The notes beneath the pieces were generated by a model. It saw nothing but the letters and a program-made list of their open reading frames with translations. It did no database searches and had not been told where the DNA came from. Source: Catalinimonas niigatensis (GTDB lineage: Bacteria > Bacteroidota > Bacteroidia > Cytophagales > Cyclobacteriaceae). Taken from it: a stretch of DNA of 64,000 nucleotides. The position numbers were made by a program, and so were the translations under genes. Location of the stretch: NCBI RefSeq assembly GCF_030506285.1, contig NZ_CP119422.1, forward strand, positions 4,885,501 through 4,949,500, given 5' to 3'. Below are positions 17,706 to 27,036 of this stretch, in pieces; the first letter of the stretch is position 1, and each line of letters begins with the position of its first letter.

Positions 17706-17824
17706 GCAAAAGAATAGCTAAAATAAAAACTTCAATAATCACTTGAGGGAACCGGACTTAAGTAAACTGCGTTCCAACAGAATATAATTAGGTGCAGCGG
17801 TGCGTAAAAGCTAATTCTTTTGCC

Positions 17825-17832
17825 TACTTTTG
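17825..17832 (+). promoter_or_regulatory. Possible -7 element of the DEAD-box helicase gene
   Basis: TACTTTTG is a perfect TAnnTTTG box 28 bases before the ATG. The -33 position has GTG rather than TTG, so strength is uncertain. Confidence 0.4.
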
Positions 17833-17860
17833 TGCGCGTTCACATACATAATTTCTTTTA

Positions 17861-19540
17861 ATGACAAAATTTGAAGCGCTGGGTTTGCGCGAAGAAATTT
17901 TAAAATCTCTTAGTGAGTTAAAATTTGAACAACCCACCCCCATACAGGAACAAGCCATTCCTTTCGTCCTGAATTCTGATAATGATCTGATTGCTTTTGC
18001 TCAAACTGGTACTGGTAAAACAGCCGCATTTGGCTTACCTATCATCCAGCAAATTGATGATCATACTGACAAAACTCAGGCCTTGATATTATCCCCTACA
18101 AGGGAACTGTGTTTACAGATTTCTAATGATCTGGCCACATATTCCAAGTACCTGAAGCATTTGAATGTAGTACCAGTATACGGAGGGGTAGATATAGAAA
18201 AGCAAATGAAGCAGCTAAAGTCAGGAGCTCATATTGTAGTGGGTACACCTGGACGTGTGCTGGATCTGATCAAACGTAAAAGATTGAAAGTAGAAAATAT
18301 CAATTGCCTTGTACTGGATGAGGCTGATGAGATGTTATCTATGGGTTTTAAGGATGAACTGGATGCCATTTTGGCCAATACTCCCCAGGATAAACAGACG
18401 TTACTATTTTCAGCTACCATGCCCAGAGAAATGATGGCCATTGCTGAAAAGTATATGCACAATCCTGAAGAGATTAGCGTTGGCAAGCGTAATGCTGGTG
18501 CAGACAATGTGCAGCATCAATTTATCCCCGTACATGCCAAAGATCGCTATGAAGTGCTGAAGCGCATTGTGGATATTAATCCCAATATGTATGGTATCGT
18601 ATTTTGCCGTACCCGTAATGATACCCGTGAGATTGCCGATCATCTGATGAAAGATGGATATAATGCGGATGCTTTGCACGGAGACCTTTCTCAGGCGCAG
18701 CGTGATGTGGTAATGAACCGTTTTCGCATGAAAAATCTACAACTGTTGATCGCTACCGATGTAGCAGCCCGAGGCCTGGATGTCAATGACCTGACCCATG
18801 TAATCAACCATAGCCTTCCTGATGATCCCGAGGTATACGTACACCGCAGTGGCCGTACTGGTCGTGCTGGTAGAAGTGGTATCTGCCTAACGCTGGTACA
18901 CGGCAGGGACAAAGGCAAGCTTAAGCAGATAGAAAGGACAGTCAACAAAAAGTTTGAGCAGATAAGGGTGCCTAGTGGTAGGGATATTTGCGAGAAGCAA
19001 CTCTTTACCTTGATTGACAAGGTAGAAAAAGTAGAGGTAAATCCTGAAATAGAAAAGTACTTACCTGCCATTATCAGCAAACTTTCCTGGATGAGCCAGG
19101 AGGATCTGATCAGCCACTTCGTCTCCATGGAGTTTAACCAACTGCTGGAGCATTATAAAAACTCTCCTGATCTGAATGCTTCTTTCTCCTCAGAAAGAGA
19201 AAAAAGAGGTAGAACAGGAAGAGAAGAAAGAGGTAGAGAAGATCGCAAAGAAAAGCGGGATCGTAAGCCTAAAAAAGGTTCTACCAGCAATGGATCTACT
19301 TTTTCCCGTTTCTTTATGAATTTGGGTAAAAAAGATAATATGTCACCTAAAACCATCATTGGTATGGTCAATAGACATATGCCCGATGACTCCGTGAAGA
19401 TTGGTCAGATAGAGGTGCTGAACAACTTTTCCTTCTTTGAAATAGAAAGAAGTTATGAGAAAGATGTACTGGATGCACTGCAACATGCAACGCATAAAGG
19501 TAAAGATCTAGGTATAGAGATTGCAAAAGAGAAAGCATAA
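17861..19540 (+). CDS. DEAD-box RNA helicase with DbpA-type RNA-binding domain
   Basis: 559 residues. Core helicase motifs are complete: Q-motif FEQPTPIQEQAIP, motif I AQTGTGKT, PTRELCLQI, motif II DEAD in VLDEADEMLSMGF, motif III SAT, and motif VI HRSGRTGRAGR. After residue ~430 comes a basic, low-complexity linker rich in Arg, Glu and Lys, then a C-terminal DbpA/CsdA-like RNA-binding domain (MSPKTIIGMVNRHMPDD onward). This architecture matches CsdA/DeaD helicases of ribosome assembly and cold adaptation. Followed by paired hairpins acting as a terminator. Confidence 0.93.
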   Translation: MTKFEALGLREEILKSLSELKFEQPTPIQEQAIPFVLNSDNDLIAFAQTGTGKTAAFGLPIIQQIDDHTDKTQALILSPTRELCLQISNDLATYSKYLKHLNVVPVYGGVDIEKQMKQLKSGAHIVVGTPGRVLDLIKRKRLKVENINCLVLDEADEMLSMGFKDELDAILANTPQDKQTLLFSATMPREMMAIAEKYMHNPEEISVGKRNAGADNVQHQFIPVHAKDRYEVLKRIVDINPNMYGIVFCRTRNDTREIADHLMKDGYNADALHGDLSQAQRDVVMNRFRMKNLQLLIATDVAARGLDVNDLTHVINHSLPDDPEVYVHRSGRTGRAGRSGICLTLVHGRDKGKLKQIERTVNKKFEQIRVPSGRDICEKQLFTLIDKVEKVEVNPEIEKYLPAIISKLSWMSQEDLISHFVSMEFNQLLEHYKNSPDLNASFSSEREKRGRTGREERGREDRKEKRDRKPKKGSTSNGSTFSRFFMNLGKKDNMSPKTIIGMVNRHMPDDSVKIGQIEVLNNFSFFEIERSYEKDVLDALQHATHKGKDLGIEIAKEKA

Positions 19541-19602
19541 ACTCTGTTTGCAGAGTCTTTTAATAAGCCTGTGTTGTTTCAAAGCAATAACAGGCTTTTT
19601 TT
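19541..19602 (+). terminator. Two hairpins ending the DEAD-box gene
   Basis: A small hairpin (ACTCTG at 19541-19546 with CAGAGT at 19551-19556) directly after the stop is followed by a larger one (AAGCCTGT from 19565 with ACAGGCTT ending at 19597) and a T-tract. The second is the likely terminator. Confidence 0.8.
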
Positions 19603-19687
19603 ATGTTTAAGCGGGTTCGCTCTTACAACATAAGAAAATAAACCTGATTGGACAGGTCACTTCATAAGCTCTCCTTATTTTAGGCGC

Positions 19688-20998
19688 ATGAATTGGACTG
19701 AAGATCAGGTACTGGCCATGGCTCCGGATCAGGCCTCTGTCACAGCAGGAAAAGCCCAGGCGAAAGCTGAAAAGTGGTTGTCACTGCATTACAACGAAAA
19801 GGCAATCTGGGGTGAAATCAAAGGGAGTGGTAAAAATCCCTACCAGGCCGTAATAGATACTACCCAAGTTGCTTTCAAATGCTCTTGCCCCAGCCGGAAA
19901 TTTCCCTGCAAACATGGCTTGGGACTGGCACTTGTCCATGCCCGTTCTCCCGAAAAGTTTCATTCCAAAGAGTCTCCCGTATGGGTAGAACAGTGGCTGA
20001 GTAAGCGCGAACAAAAAGAAGAGCAGAAAAAAGAGAAAAAGGATAAACCTGTAGATGAAAAAGCACAGGCGAAACGTGCAGAAGCCCGCCTGGAAAAAGT
20101 ACATGCCGGCCTGGAAGAAGTTTCACTCTGGCTACAGGATTTGATCCGACAGGGATTGGCACAAGTGCCCGATAAGGCGCGTACCTTCTGGCAGTCTCCT
20201 GCTGCACGTATGGTGGATGCACAGGCTTCCGGAGTTGCCAATATGCTCAGGGTACTGGATCAGATCAATTACTATGGTCAGGACTGGCAGGTGGATCTGC
20301 TCAAACAACTGTCAAGAATATTCCTGCTAGTGCAGGGATTCAAAAATATGGAAAGGCTTCCTCAGGATTTACAGGAAGATATCCGGTCCATGATTGGCTG
20401 GTCTGTGCAGAAAGATGAACTTAAGCAGCAGGAAGGAATTCGCGATCAGTGGTTTGTACTGGCTCAGGAAACGGAAAAAGAAGACAAACTGACGATCCAG
20501 CGTACCTGGCTGTACAGCCAGCAAAATAAAAAATATGCACTCATCATCAACTTTTATGCACCGGGGCAACTGCCGGATTTTACCTGGATGCCAGGGATGA
20601 CATATGATGCCACATTGGTATTTTATCCGGGAAGGCAATCTTTAAGAGCACTAGTCAAAGAACAGCATCCGCAGACCACCAAAGCATGGCCGGGAGCCTT
20701 AGCTTCGTTGACAGCATTAGAACAACACATTACCGATCAGTTCACTGCATTTCCCTGGACAACACAAATCCCTGTTTTACTGGAAAGTATGACTCCTTTC
20801 AAGCAGAATGAGCAGTTTTTCCTGTTGGATGAGGCGCGTAAAATGCTTCCCATATCAGTTGCTTTCCAGCATGCCTGGTTATTGATGGCGCTCAGCGGCG
20901 GTAAACCTTTACAAATCGCCGGTATGTATCAGGAGGGAAATCTGCTGCCTCTGAGGATCTGGCAGAATGATGAATTTTTAGCCTTGAACCACGCATGA
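19688..20998 (+). CDS. SWIM zinc-finger protein of the MoxR-VWA cassette
   Basis: 436 residues, first gene of a five-gene operon. A SWIM domain is near the N-terminus: Cys65 and Cys67 in CSC, then Cys74 and His76 in CKHG, matching the CxC...CxH zinc ligand set. A charged Lys/Glu stretch (about residues 100-135) follows, then an alpha/beta region to the end with no recognised domain. SWIM domains bind DNA or protein partners. Its stop overlaps the start of the next gene (ATGA at 20995-20998), so translation is coupled. In other genomes the same order SWIM, DUF5691, AAA, DUF5682, VWA is seen; the biological role is not known to me. Confidence 0.88.
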   Translation: MNWTEDQVLAMAPDQASVTAGKAQAKAEKWLSLHYNEKAIWGEIKGSGKNPYQAVIDTTQVAFKCSCPSRKFPCKHGLGLALVHARSPEKFHSKESPVWVEQWLSKREQKEEQKKEKKDKPVDEKAQAKRAEARLEKVHAGLEEVSLWLQDLIRQGLAQVPDKARTFWQSPAARMVDAQASGVANMLRVLDQINYYGQDWQVDLLKQLSRIFLLVQGFKNMERLPQDLQEDIRSMIGWSVQKDELKQQEGIRDQWFVLAQETEKEDKLTIQRTWLYSQQNKKYALIINFYAPGQLPDFTWMPGMTYDATLVFYPGRQSLRALVKEQHPQTTKAWPGALASLTALEQHITDQFTAFPWTTQIPVLLESMTPFKQNEQFFLLDEARKMLPISVAFQHAWLLMALSGGKPLQIAGMYQEGNLLPLRIWQNDEFLALNHA

Positions 20999-22503
20999 AA
21001 GCATTAGACCAACTGATCAAAACAGTACTACTGGGTACCAGCAGGGCATCTGCAGACAGCATTGAATGGCCGCAGTCGGTGGGTGAACAACTTCAGAAGC
21101 TTATAAAAGAAGATACTGAGTCTTTTTTACTCCAGGGAGCTGCACTGATGTTCAGCTATCAGGAGGCTGGACAAATATTTCCCCGATCTTCAATAGCGGT
21201 AAAAACGGCTCCTGAAGAACAACAGAAGTATTGTTCCAAAATAGCTTCTCAGCTTTTGCAACGTATACTGCAGGATAAATCGGTAAACCTCATACAGCAA
21301 TGGTTAGAAGCTTGCGGAGCGAGCCATCAAATCGTACATCCTCAGCACTTACCCCACCTCCTGAATCTGGGAAAAAATCAGGTTTCCCTGAGACAATCTC
21401 TACAAGCGGTAATGGGTGAGCGTGGAAAATGGTTATCTCAGATGAATCCTGATTGGGCGTATGTACTGTCTACCGATGAACAAATTTGGGAGGAGGGTAA
21501 AGCGGAAGAAAGAAAATACTTGCTTCAAAACCTAAGAAAAAAAGATGCTCAGGCCGCTTTGTCACTTTTGCAATCCAGCTGGAAAAGCGAAAGCGCCGAT
21601 CTCAGGGCAGAGTTTCTGACTTTACTGGAAGTTAACCTAAGTGCTGATGACTTACCGTTTCTGGAAGAAGCACTGCTGGATAAAAGTAAAAAGGTAAAAT
21701 CCACCGCACTCAATTTACTTCTCCTTCAGAAAGACTCTTTCATCGTACAAAAGATTTTCCATGCTGCTTCGGCCATGCTGGAAGTGAAAAAAAACAAATC
21801 TCTTTTTGGTTTGAAAGGTCCGGTGATAGCATTTGTGTCTGCATCTATGGATCATCAACTGGCTGAATATGGGGTGAACCTGGAAAGTCTGGATAAAAAC
21901 TTTAGCAACGAAGCGTATTATACCTATGAGCTGATAGAGGTGATTGACCCTGCTCATTGGGAAAGTCATTTTCAAATGGAGGCTTCAGCCATCGTACATG
22001 CATTTCAGAAAGAAGAAAAGCTGGCTAAGTTCATTCCTGCCCTTATAGAAGCCAGTGTGTTGCATAGAAATTCTCATTGGGCAAACATATTTGCAGAGTA
22101 TCTACAGAAAAATAAAATCGTACTTCCCAAAGACAAACAGTATCTGGTTCAGGAAGTCATCAAGGCTTTGTCTAAAGAGGAAAAGATGCGATATTTTCCT
22201 GCTCCTTGGGCAGCTTTGTCTTTGCTGGATTATCTGCGGATGTGCGAGTTTTCATGGACAGCCGACTTTAGCCGAAAAGCTTTACAACAGTTATACCGTC
22301 AGTACATGGAGATTGGCATCAACCCATCAGAAAGGGATAAAATGGCTGCTTTACATATGTACCTACATCCCGAGATTCTGAAAGAAAAAAACAGCTTTCT
22401 GCCTCCAGATGAGGAACGGAAAGCCAGTTGGCGCGAAGCCGTAGAACTGCTTTTCGGTGCGCTGGAACTGCGTACTTCAATTCATAAGGCTTTTAACAAT
22501 TAA
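20995..22503 (+). CDS. DUF5691-like helical-repeat protein
   Basis: 502 residues, starting inside the ATGA overlap with the SWIM gene. The sequence is almost entirely amphipathic helix with HEAT-like repeats (DDLPFLEEALLDKSKKVKSTA and neighbouring units around residues 215-255), no catalytic motif, no signal peptide and no membrane segment. Its position and size fit the DUF5691 family, the usual second member of this cassette. A scaffold or adaptor that links the SWIM protein with the AAA+/VWA pair is a reasonable inference, not shown. Confidence 0.75.
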   Translation: MKALDQLIKTVLLGTSRASADSIEWPQSVGEQLQKLIKEDTESFLLQGAALMFSYQEAGQIFPRSSIAVKTAPEEQQKYCSKIASQLLQRILQDKSVNLIQQWLEACGASHQIVHPQHLPHLLNLGKNQVSLRQSLQAVMGERGKWLSQMNPDWAYVLSTDEQIWEEGKAEERKYLLQNLRKKDAQAALSLLQSSWKSESADLRAEFLTLLEVNLSADDLPFLEEALLDKSKKVKSTALNLLLLQKDSFIVQKIFHAASAMLEVKKNKSLFGLKGPVIAFVSASMDHQLAEYGVNLESLDKNFSNEAYYTYELIEVIDPAHWESHFQMEASAIVHAFQKEEKLAKFIPALIEASVLHRNSHWANIFAEYLQKNKIVLPKDKQYLVQEVIKALSKEEKMRYFPAPWAALSLLDYLRMCEFSWTADFSRKALQQLYRQYMEIGINPSERDKMAALHMYLHPEILKEKNSFLPPDEERKASWREAVELLFGALELRTSIHKAFNN

Positions 22504-22525
22504 ATTTCCATACCATCACAAGTAT

Positions 22526-23605
22526 ATGACAACATTACTCAGAGAACATGCCGAGCAACAGTTTGCCGAAGAACTGGAAGAAATAAAAAAACAGGATCAG
22601 CAGCAGGTGCCCCCCAACTGGGATATGTCGCCCTGGGCAGTAGTCACCTATCTGGTGGGAGGCAAGCTGAAAAACGGTTTTCAAATCACGCCTAAATACA
22701 TAGGCGAACGTCGGCTGATGGAGATCGCAGTAGCTACCCTCACCACAGATAGAGCTTTGTTGTTGTACGGTTTGCCGGGTACTGCCAAATCATGGGTAGC
22801 CGAGCATCTAGCAGCCGCTATTAGTGGAAATTCTACCCTGATGATCCAGGGCACAGCAGGTACAGGAGAAGAAGCCATACGCTACGGCTGGAACTACGCC
22901 AGACTTCTGGCAGAAGGTCCTTCCGATGCCGCAGTAGTACCAACGCCTCTGATGAAAGCTATGCAGACCGGCAAAATTGCCAGGGTAGAGGAGCTGACGC
23001 GTATCTCAGCAGATGTGCAGGACACGCTTATCACCATTCTGTCGGAAAAGAAATTGCCTGTGCCTGAGCTGGGCAAAGAAATACAGGCACAAAGGGGATT
23101 TAATCTCATTGCTACGTCCAACAATCGCGACAAAGGGGTAAATGACCTTTCCAGCGCTTTAAAGCGTCGTTTTAATACGGTAATTCTTCCTGTTCCGGCG
23201 ACTATGGAAGAGGAAGTAGCAATTGTCAAACAGCGAGTGGAAAGCCTGGGTAAAGTGCTGGCACTGCCTGCCGAGCCACCGGCTCTGGAAGAAATTCGCA
23301 GAATTGTGACCATTTTCAGAGAACTCAGGGCAGGAGTTACGCAGGATGGGAAAACTAAAATCAAGTCTCCCTCCAGCACCATGAGTACGGCTGAAGCTAT
23401 TTCGGTGGTCAACAGCGGGATGGCTTTGTCAGGTTATTTTGGAGATGGTAGTCTGAATGCCGAAGATATTGCTTCCAGCCTCATTGGCGCAGTAGTCAAA
23501 GATCCGGTGCAGGATGCGGTAGTCTGGAAGGAGTACCTGGAAACCGTAGTAAAAGGCCGGGATGGCTGGAAAGATATCTATCGTGCATGCCGAGACCACA
23601 TTTAA
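22526..23605 (+). CDS. MoxR-like AAA+ ATPase
   Basis: 359 residues from the ATG at 22526; the frame extends back into the previous gene, but MTTLLREHAEQQF is the plausible start. Walker A is GLPGTAKS (about residues 84-91). The Walker B region reads KIARVEELTR, the form used by the CbbQ/NorQ branch, not the classical DE. Sensor 1 is LIATSNNRD, and an arginine finger lies in ALKRRFN. MoxR ATPases remodel partner complexes together with VWA proteins; the VWA gene is two places downstream. The stop is directly followed by the next ATG (TAA ATG), again pointing to tight coupling. Confidence 0.9.
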   Translation: MTTLLREHAEQQFAEELEEIKKQDQQQVPPNWDMSPWAVVTYLVGGKLKNGFQITPKYIGERRLMEIAVATLTTDRALLLYGLPGTAKSWVAEHLAAAISGNSTLMIQGTAGTGEEAIRYGWNYARLLAEGPSDAAVVPTPLMKAMQTGKIARVEELTRISADVQDTLITILSEKKLPVPELGKEIQAQRGFNLIATSNNRDKGVNDLSSALKRRFNTVILPVPATMEEEVAIVKQRVESLGKVLALPAEPPALEEIRRIVTIFRELRAGVTQDGKTKIKSPSSTMSTAEAISVVNSGMALSGYFGDGSLNAEDIASSLIGAVVKDPVQDAVVWKEYLETVVKGRDGWKDIYRACRDHI

Positions 23606-25813
23606 ATGAGCATTTCATATTTAGGCATACGACATCACGGACCGGGCTCAGCACGTAGCCTCAGGGATTTTCTGGAGACCCATCAGCCGGATATTTTGCT
23701 GGTAGAAGGTCCTCCTGAAGCTGAAGCGCTATTGAAGTTAGCTGCCGATCCTGCTATGAAACCTCCGGTAGCTCTGCTCACCTATGTACAGGACAATCCC
23801 CAGCAGGCGGTGTTTCACCCTTTTGCGGAATATTCACCGGAGTGGCAGGCGATACTTTATGCACAGCAACAGGGCTTGCCTTTCAGATTTATTGACCTTC
23901 CGATGGCGCATAAACTGGCCTTTTCCGATAAAACGGAAGAAGGGAATGAACCGTCTTCTCAGGAAAAGCCTATTCCGGCCGAGCACCCTATCGCTTATCT
24001 GGCGGAAGCTGCGGGCTATTCGGATGCGGAAATCTGGTGGGAGACTACCTTTGAAAGAAGGATGGAAGCCGACGATAGTTTTGAAGCTGTCAATGAAGCC
24101 ATTGTTGCTTTGCGGGAAGCTTTTCCTGAAACCCGAAAAGTGGATCTATACCGCGAAGCGTACATGCGACTGGCCATCCGTAAAGCTGAGAAAGAAGACT
24201 TTCAAAATATAGCGGTCATCTGCGGGGCCTGGCATGTGCCTGCCCTTCAGCAGACCGCTACGCAACGGGAAGATAAACTTCTGCTGAAAGGATTAGCCAA
24301 AGTAAAAGTAGACTGCACCTGGATTCCCTGGACCTATAGTCGTCTGACCTTTGCCAGCGGTTACGGTGCCGGAGTGGCCTCTCCAGGCTGGTACCATCAT
24401 TTGTGGAAAAAGCAGCAGGACATTACCGAAAGCTGGCTCAGCAAAGTAGCCCGTGTATTTCGTAAGGAAGGGTTGGACATCTCCGTATCGCATGTGATTG
24501 AAGCAGTACGGTTAAGTGAAATGATGGCAAGCATGCGCAATTTACCTCATCCCGGCCTGCAGGAACTGAACGAAGCTATCGTTTCCGTACTTTGCTTTGG
24601 AGATGAAAAGTTGCTGACTTTGATTCAGAAAGAGCTGATCGTCAGCAACAGAATAGGGAAGGTACCTGCTGAAGCGCCTGCTGTGCCTCTACAACATGAT
24701 TTTCAGAAACAGCAAAAGAGCCTGCGCCTCCCTGCTCAGGACGAAGACAAAGCATATGTGCTTGATTTGCGTAAGCCCAATGACCTGGAACGCAGTAAGC
24801 TCCTGCATCGCTTACACCTCTTACACATTGAGTGGGGAAGGCAGGAATATGTATCTGGCAAGGGTACGTTCAAAGAGCAGTGGCGTGTCCGCTGGTATCC
24901 TGAGATGATGATCCAGTTGATTGAGATGGGCATATGGGGCAATACGGTGGAACTCGCTGCTTCCGCCTATATGGTAGACCGGATGAAGAAAGCTACCGCA
25001 CTTTCAGAACTGTCTGCTTTGCTGGAAGAAGCCATTCCCGCAGAGCTGCCTGAAGTAATTCATCAGCTGATGGACAGCATCAATGAGGCCGCGGCAGTGT
25101 CAGGAGATGTGCTGGAACTGATGAAAGCCACTACTCCCCTGGCACAGGTAAGCCGCTATGGCAGCGTAAGACAATCAGACCTCTCCTTGTTGAGCCGAAT
25201 TGTGGAAAGCATGGTCAGCAGGATCTGTATCAGCTTGCCCAACGCCTGTTCTTCTCTGGACGATGAGGCTGCTGAAGAAATGTTCAGCCAGCTAACCGCC
25301 GTACACGAAAGTATTCAACTGCTTCAGTTAGAGGATACACAAAAAGATTGGCAGCAGACGCTTATCCAACTTGCAGAAGGCAGCCAGACCAATGCACTTA
25401 TTGCTGGCAAAGCCTGCCGTCTGCTGCATGATGCACAACATTACAGTGAAGATGAAGTAGCAAGAAAGTTCAGCCTGGCGCTTTCCGTAGCACAGGAACC
25501 CCGATTTACAGCGGCCTGGCTGGAAGGCTTTCTTAAAGGTAGCGGCACCATTCTGTTGCTGGATGATGGGCTTTGGAACATTCTCAATAATTGGGTGGCT
25601 TCACTGGAGGATGAGGTTTTCGTAGAACTGCTGCCGCTGTTGCGGAGAAACTTCTCTACCTTCTCCTCCATAGAACGCAGAAAACTAGGCGAAAAAGCCA
25701 AGCATCACGGATCAGCAGGAAGTAGTGCTAAAGTAGAGCAAGTTATTGCCATAGATGAACAGAGGGGAAAGCAGGCGATGCAAGTCGTAGCACAACTGCT
25801 GGGATTGAAATAA
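23606..25813 (+). CDS. DUF5682 protein with TraB/TIKI-like motifs
   Basis: 735 residues. The N-terminal domain (about residues 1-225) has GIRHHGPGS at 7-15, LLVEGPPE at 31-38, FIDLP at 95-99, YREAYMRLA near 182-190 and CGAWH at 206-210. Two GxxH motifs (G7-H10, G207-H210) with an early Glu and a middle Arg are the pattern of the TraB/TIKI and EreA/ChaN-like fold, whose characterised members include metal-dependent hydrolases. The remaining ~500 residues are helical and unassigned. In the DUF5682 family as I know it. The enzyme activity is inferred from motifs only; it is the best candidate for the effector of the cassette. Confidence 0.8.
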   Translation: MSISYLGIRHHGPGSARSLRDFLETHQPDILLVEGPPEAEALLKLAADPAMKPPVALLTYVQDNPQQAVFHPFAEYSPEWQAILYAQQQGLPFRFIDLPMAHKLAFSDKTEEGNEPSSQEKPIPAEHPIAYLAEAAGYSDAEIWWETTFERRMEADDSFEAVNEAIVALREAFPETRKVDLYREAYMRLAIRKAEKEDFQNIAVICGAWHVPALQQTATQREDKLLLKGLAKVKVDCTWIPWTYSRLTFASGYGAGVASPGWYHHLWKKQQDITESWLSKVARVFRKEGLDISVSHVIEAVRLSEMMASMRNLPHPGLQELNEAIVSVLCFGDEKLLTLIQKELIVSNRIGKVPAEAPAVPLQHDFQKQQKSLRLPAQDEDKAYVLDLRKPNDLERSKLLHRLHLLHIEWGRQEYVSGKGTFKEQWRVRWYPEMMIQLIEMGIWGNTVELAASAYMVDRMKKATALSELSALLEEAIPAELPEVIHQLMDSINEAAAVSGDVLELMKATTPLAQVSRYGSVRQSDLSLLSRIVESMVSRICISLPNACSSLDDEAAEEMFSQLTAVHESIQLLQLEDTQKDWQQTLIQLAEGSQTNALIAGKACRLLHDAQHYSEDEVARKFSLALSVAQEPRFTAAWLEGFLKGSGTILLLDDGLWNILNNWVASLEDEVFVELLPLLRRNFSTFSSIERRKLGEKAKHHGSAGSSAKVEQVIAIDEQRGKQAMQVVAQLLGLK

Positions 25814-25835
25814 CATCAGCTAAAGAAATCAAACG

Positions 25836-26978
25836 ATGGAAGATAAAAATTTAGAAAGATGGCGTCTCATGCTGGGTGGCGATCAGGCGGATGGCACGGA
25901 TGTTAGGCTGAGCGGTGATCTGCAGCAGATGGATCAGGTGTTGGCGGCACTTTACGAAGGAGAGCGTAGTGGTGGACTGGGAGCCTCTTCGCCTAAAGTA
26001 AGTCGCTGGCTGGGTGATATTCGCACCTATTTTCCCAAATCTGTAGTGCAGGTGATGCAGCAGGATGCTTTCAAAAGGCTGAACCTCAAAAGCATGCTGA
26101 TGGAGCCTGAAATGCTGGAACTGGTGGAACCCGATGTGCATATGGTTGCCAACCTGCTTTCTCTGAGCCGTATGATTCCCGAAAAAACCAAAGACACCGC
26201 CCGTGAAGTGGTACGCAAGGTAGTAGAACAACTAATGCAGAAACTCGCCCAGCCTATGCAGCAGGCCGTGACTGGCAGTCTGAATCGTGCAGCACGCAAC
26301 AGAAGACCACGCCACTCAGAAATTGACTGGAACGCTACCATTCTCAAAAATCTCAAGCATTACCAGAAGGATTACAAAACCATTATCCCTGAGGTAAGGA
26401 TTGGCTACGGTCGTAAGCGACGGTCTTCTATGAAAGATATCATTCTTTGTGTAGATCAGAGTGGTTCTATGGCTACTTCTGTGGTCTACTCCGGTATTTT
26501 TGGCGCAGTGATGGCTTCTTTGCCTGCGGTCAGTACCAAGATGGTGGTGTTTGACACGGCTGTGGTAGACCTGACAGAAGATTTACAGGACCCGGTAGAT
26601 TTGTTGTTTGGTGTACAACTGGGAGGAGGTACCGATATCAATCTGGCGATGGGCTACTGCCAGCAAATCACCACCCGTCCGGCAGATACAGTGCTGGTGC
26701 TGATCACAGACCTCTACGAAGGAGGCAACACGGAAGAGATGCGCAAGAAAATCCTGTCGCTTGCTGGGTCAGGGGTGCAGATTGTCGTACTACTGGCCCT
26801 GAATGATGAAGGAAAACCTTATTATGATCATCAGAATGCCGCTTTCCTGGCTCAGCATGGCATTCCTGCCTTTGCCTGCTCTCCAGATCTGTTTCCCGAC
26901 CTGATGGCAGCAGCTTTACAGAAGTTGGATATGGCGCTCTGGGCAGCTAATCAGGGCATCAGTACTGCACAGGGTTAA
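25836..26978 (+). CDS. VWA domain protein partner of the MoxR ATPase
   Basis: 380 residues. The first ~190 residues are helical and charged with a basic RAARNRRPRH segment near 151-160. The VWA domain starts near residue 200 with an intact MIDAS: D207-x-S209-x-S211 in VDQSGS, Thr in GGGTDINLA and Asp in LITDLYEGG. There is no signal peptide, so it is cytosolic, as usual for MoxR-partner VWA proteins. It closes the operon. MoxR-VWA pairs elsewhere insert metals or act as substrate-specific unfoldase cores; here the partners are the DUF5682 and SWIM proteins. Confidence 0.9.
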   Translation: MEDKNLERWRLMLGGDQADGTDVRLSGDLQQMDQVLAALYEGERSGGLGASSPKVSRWLGDIRTYFPKSVVQVMQQDAFKRLNLKSMLMEPEMLELVEPDVHMVANLLSLSRMIPEKTKDTAREVVRKVVEQLMQKLAQPMQQAVTGSLNRAARNRRPRHSEIDWNATILKNLKHYQKDYKTIIPEVRIGYGRKRRSSMKDIILCVDQSGSMATSVVYSGIFGAVMASLPAVSTKMVVFDTAVVDLTEDLQDPVDLLFGVQLGGGTDINLAMGYCQQITTRPADTVLVLITDLYEGGNTEEMRKKILSLAGSGVQIVVLLALNDEGKPYYDHQNAAFLAQHGIPAFACSPDLFPDLMAAALQKLDMALWAANQGISTAQG

Positions 26979-27036
26979 CGGGAAGTGTGGGATGACATAA
27001 GATTTTATTAGGAGTGATGAGGATAAAAGGCGCCTG

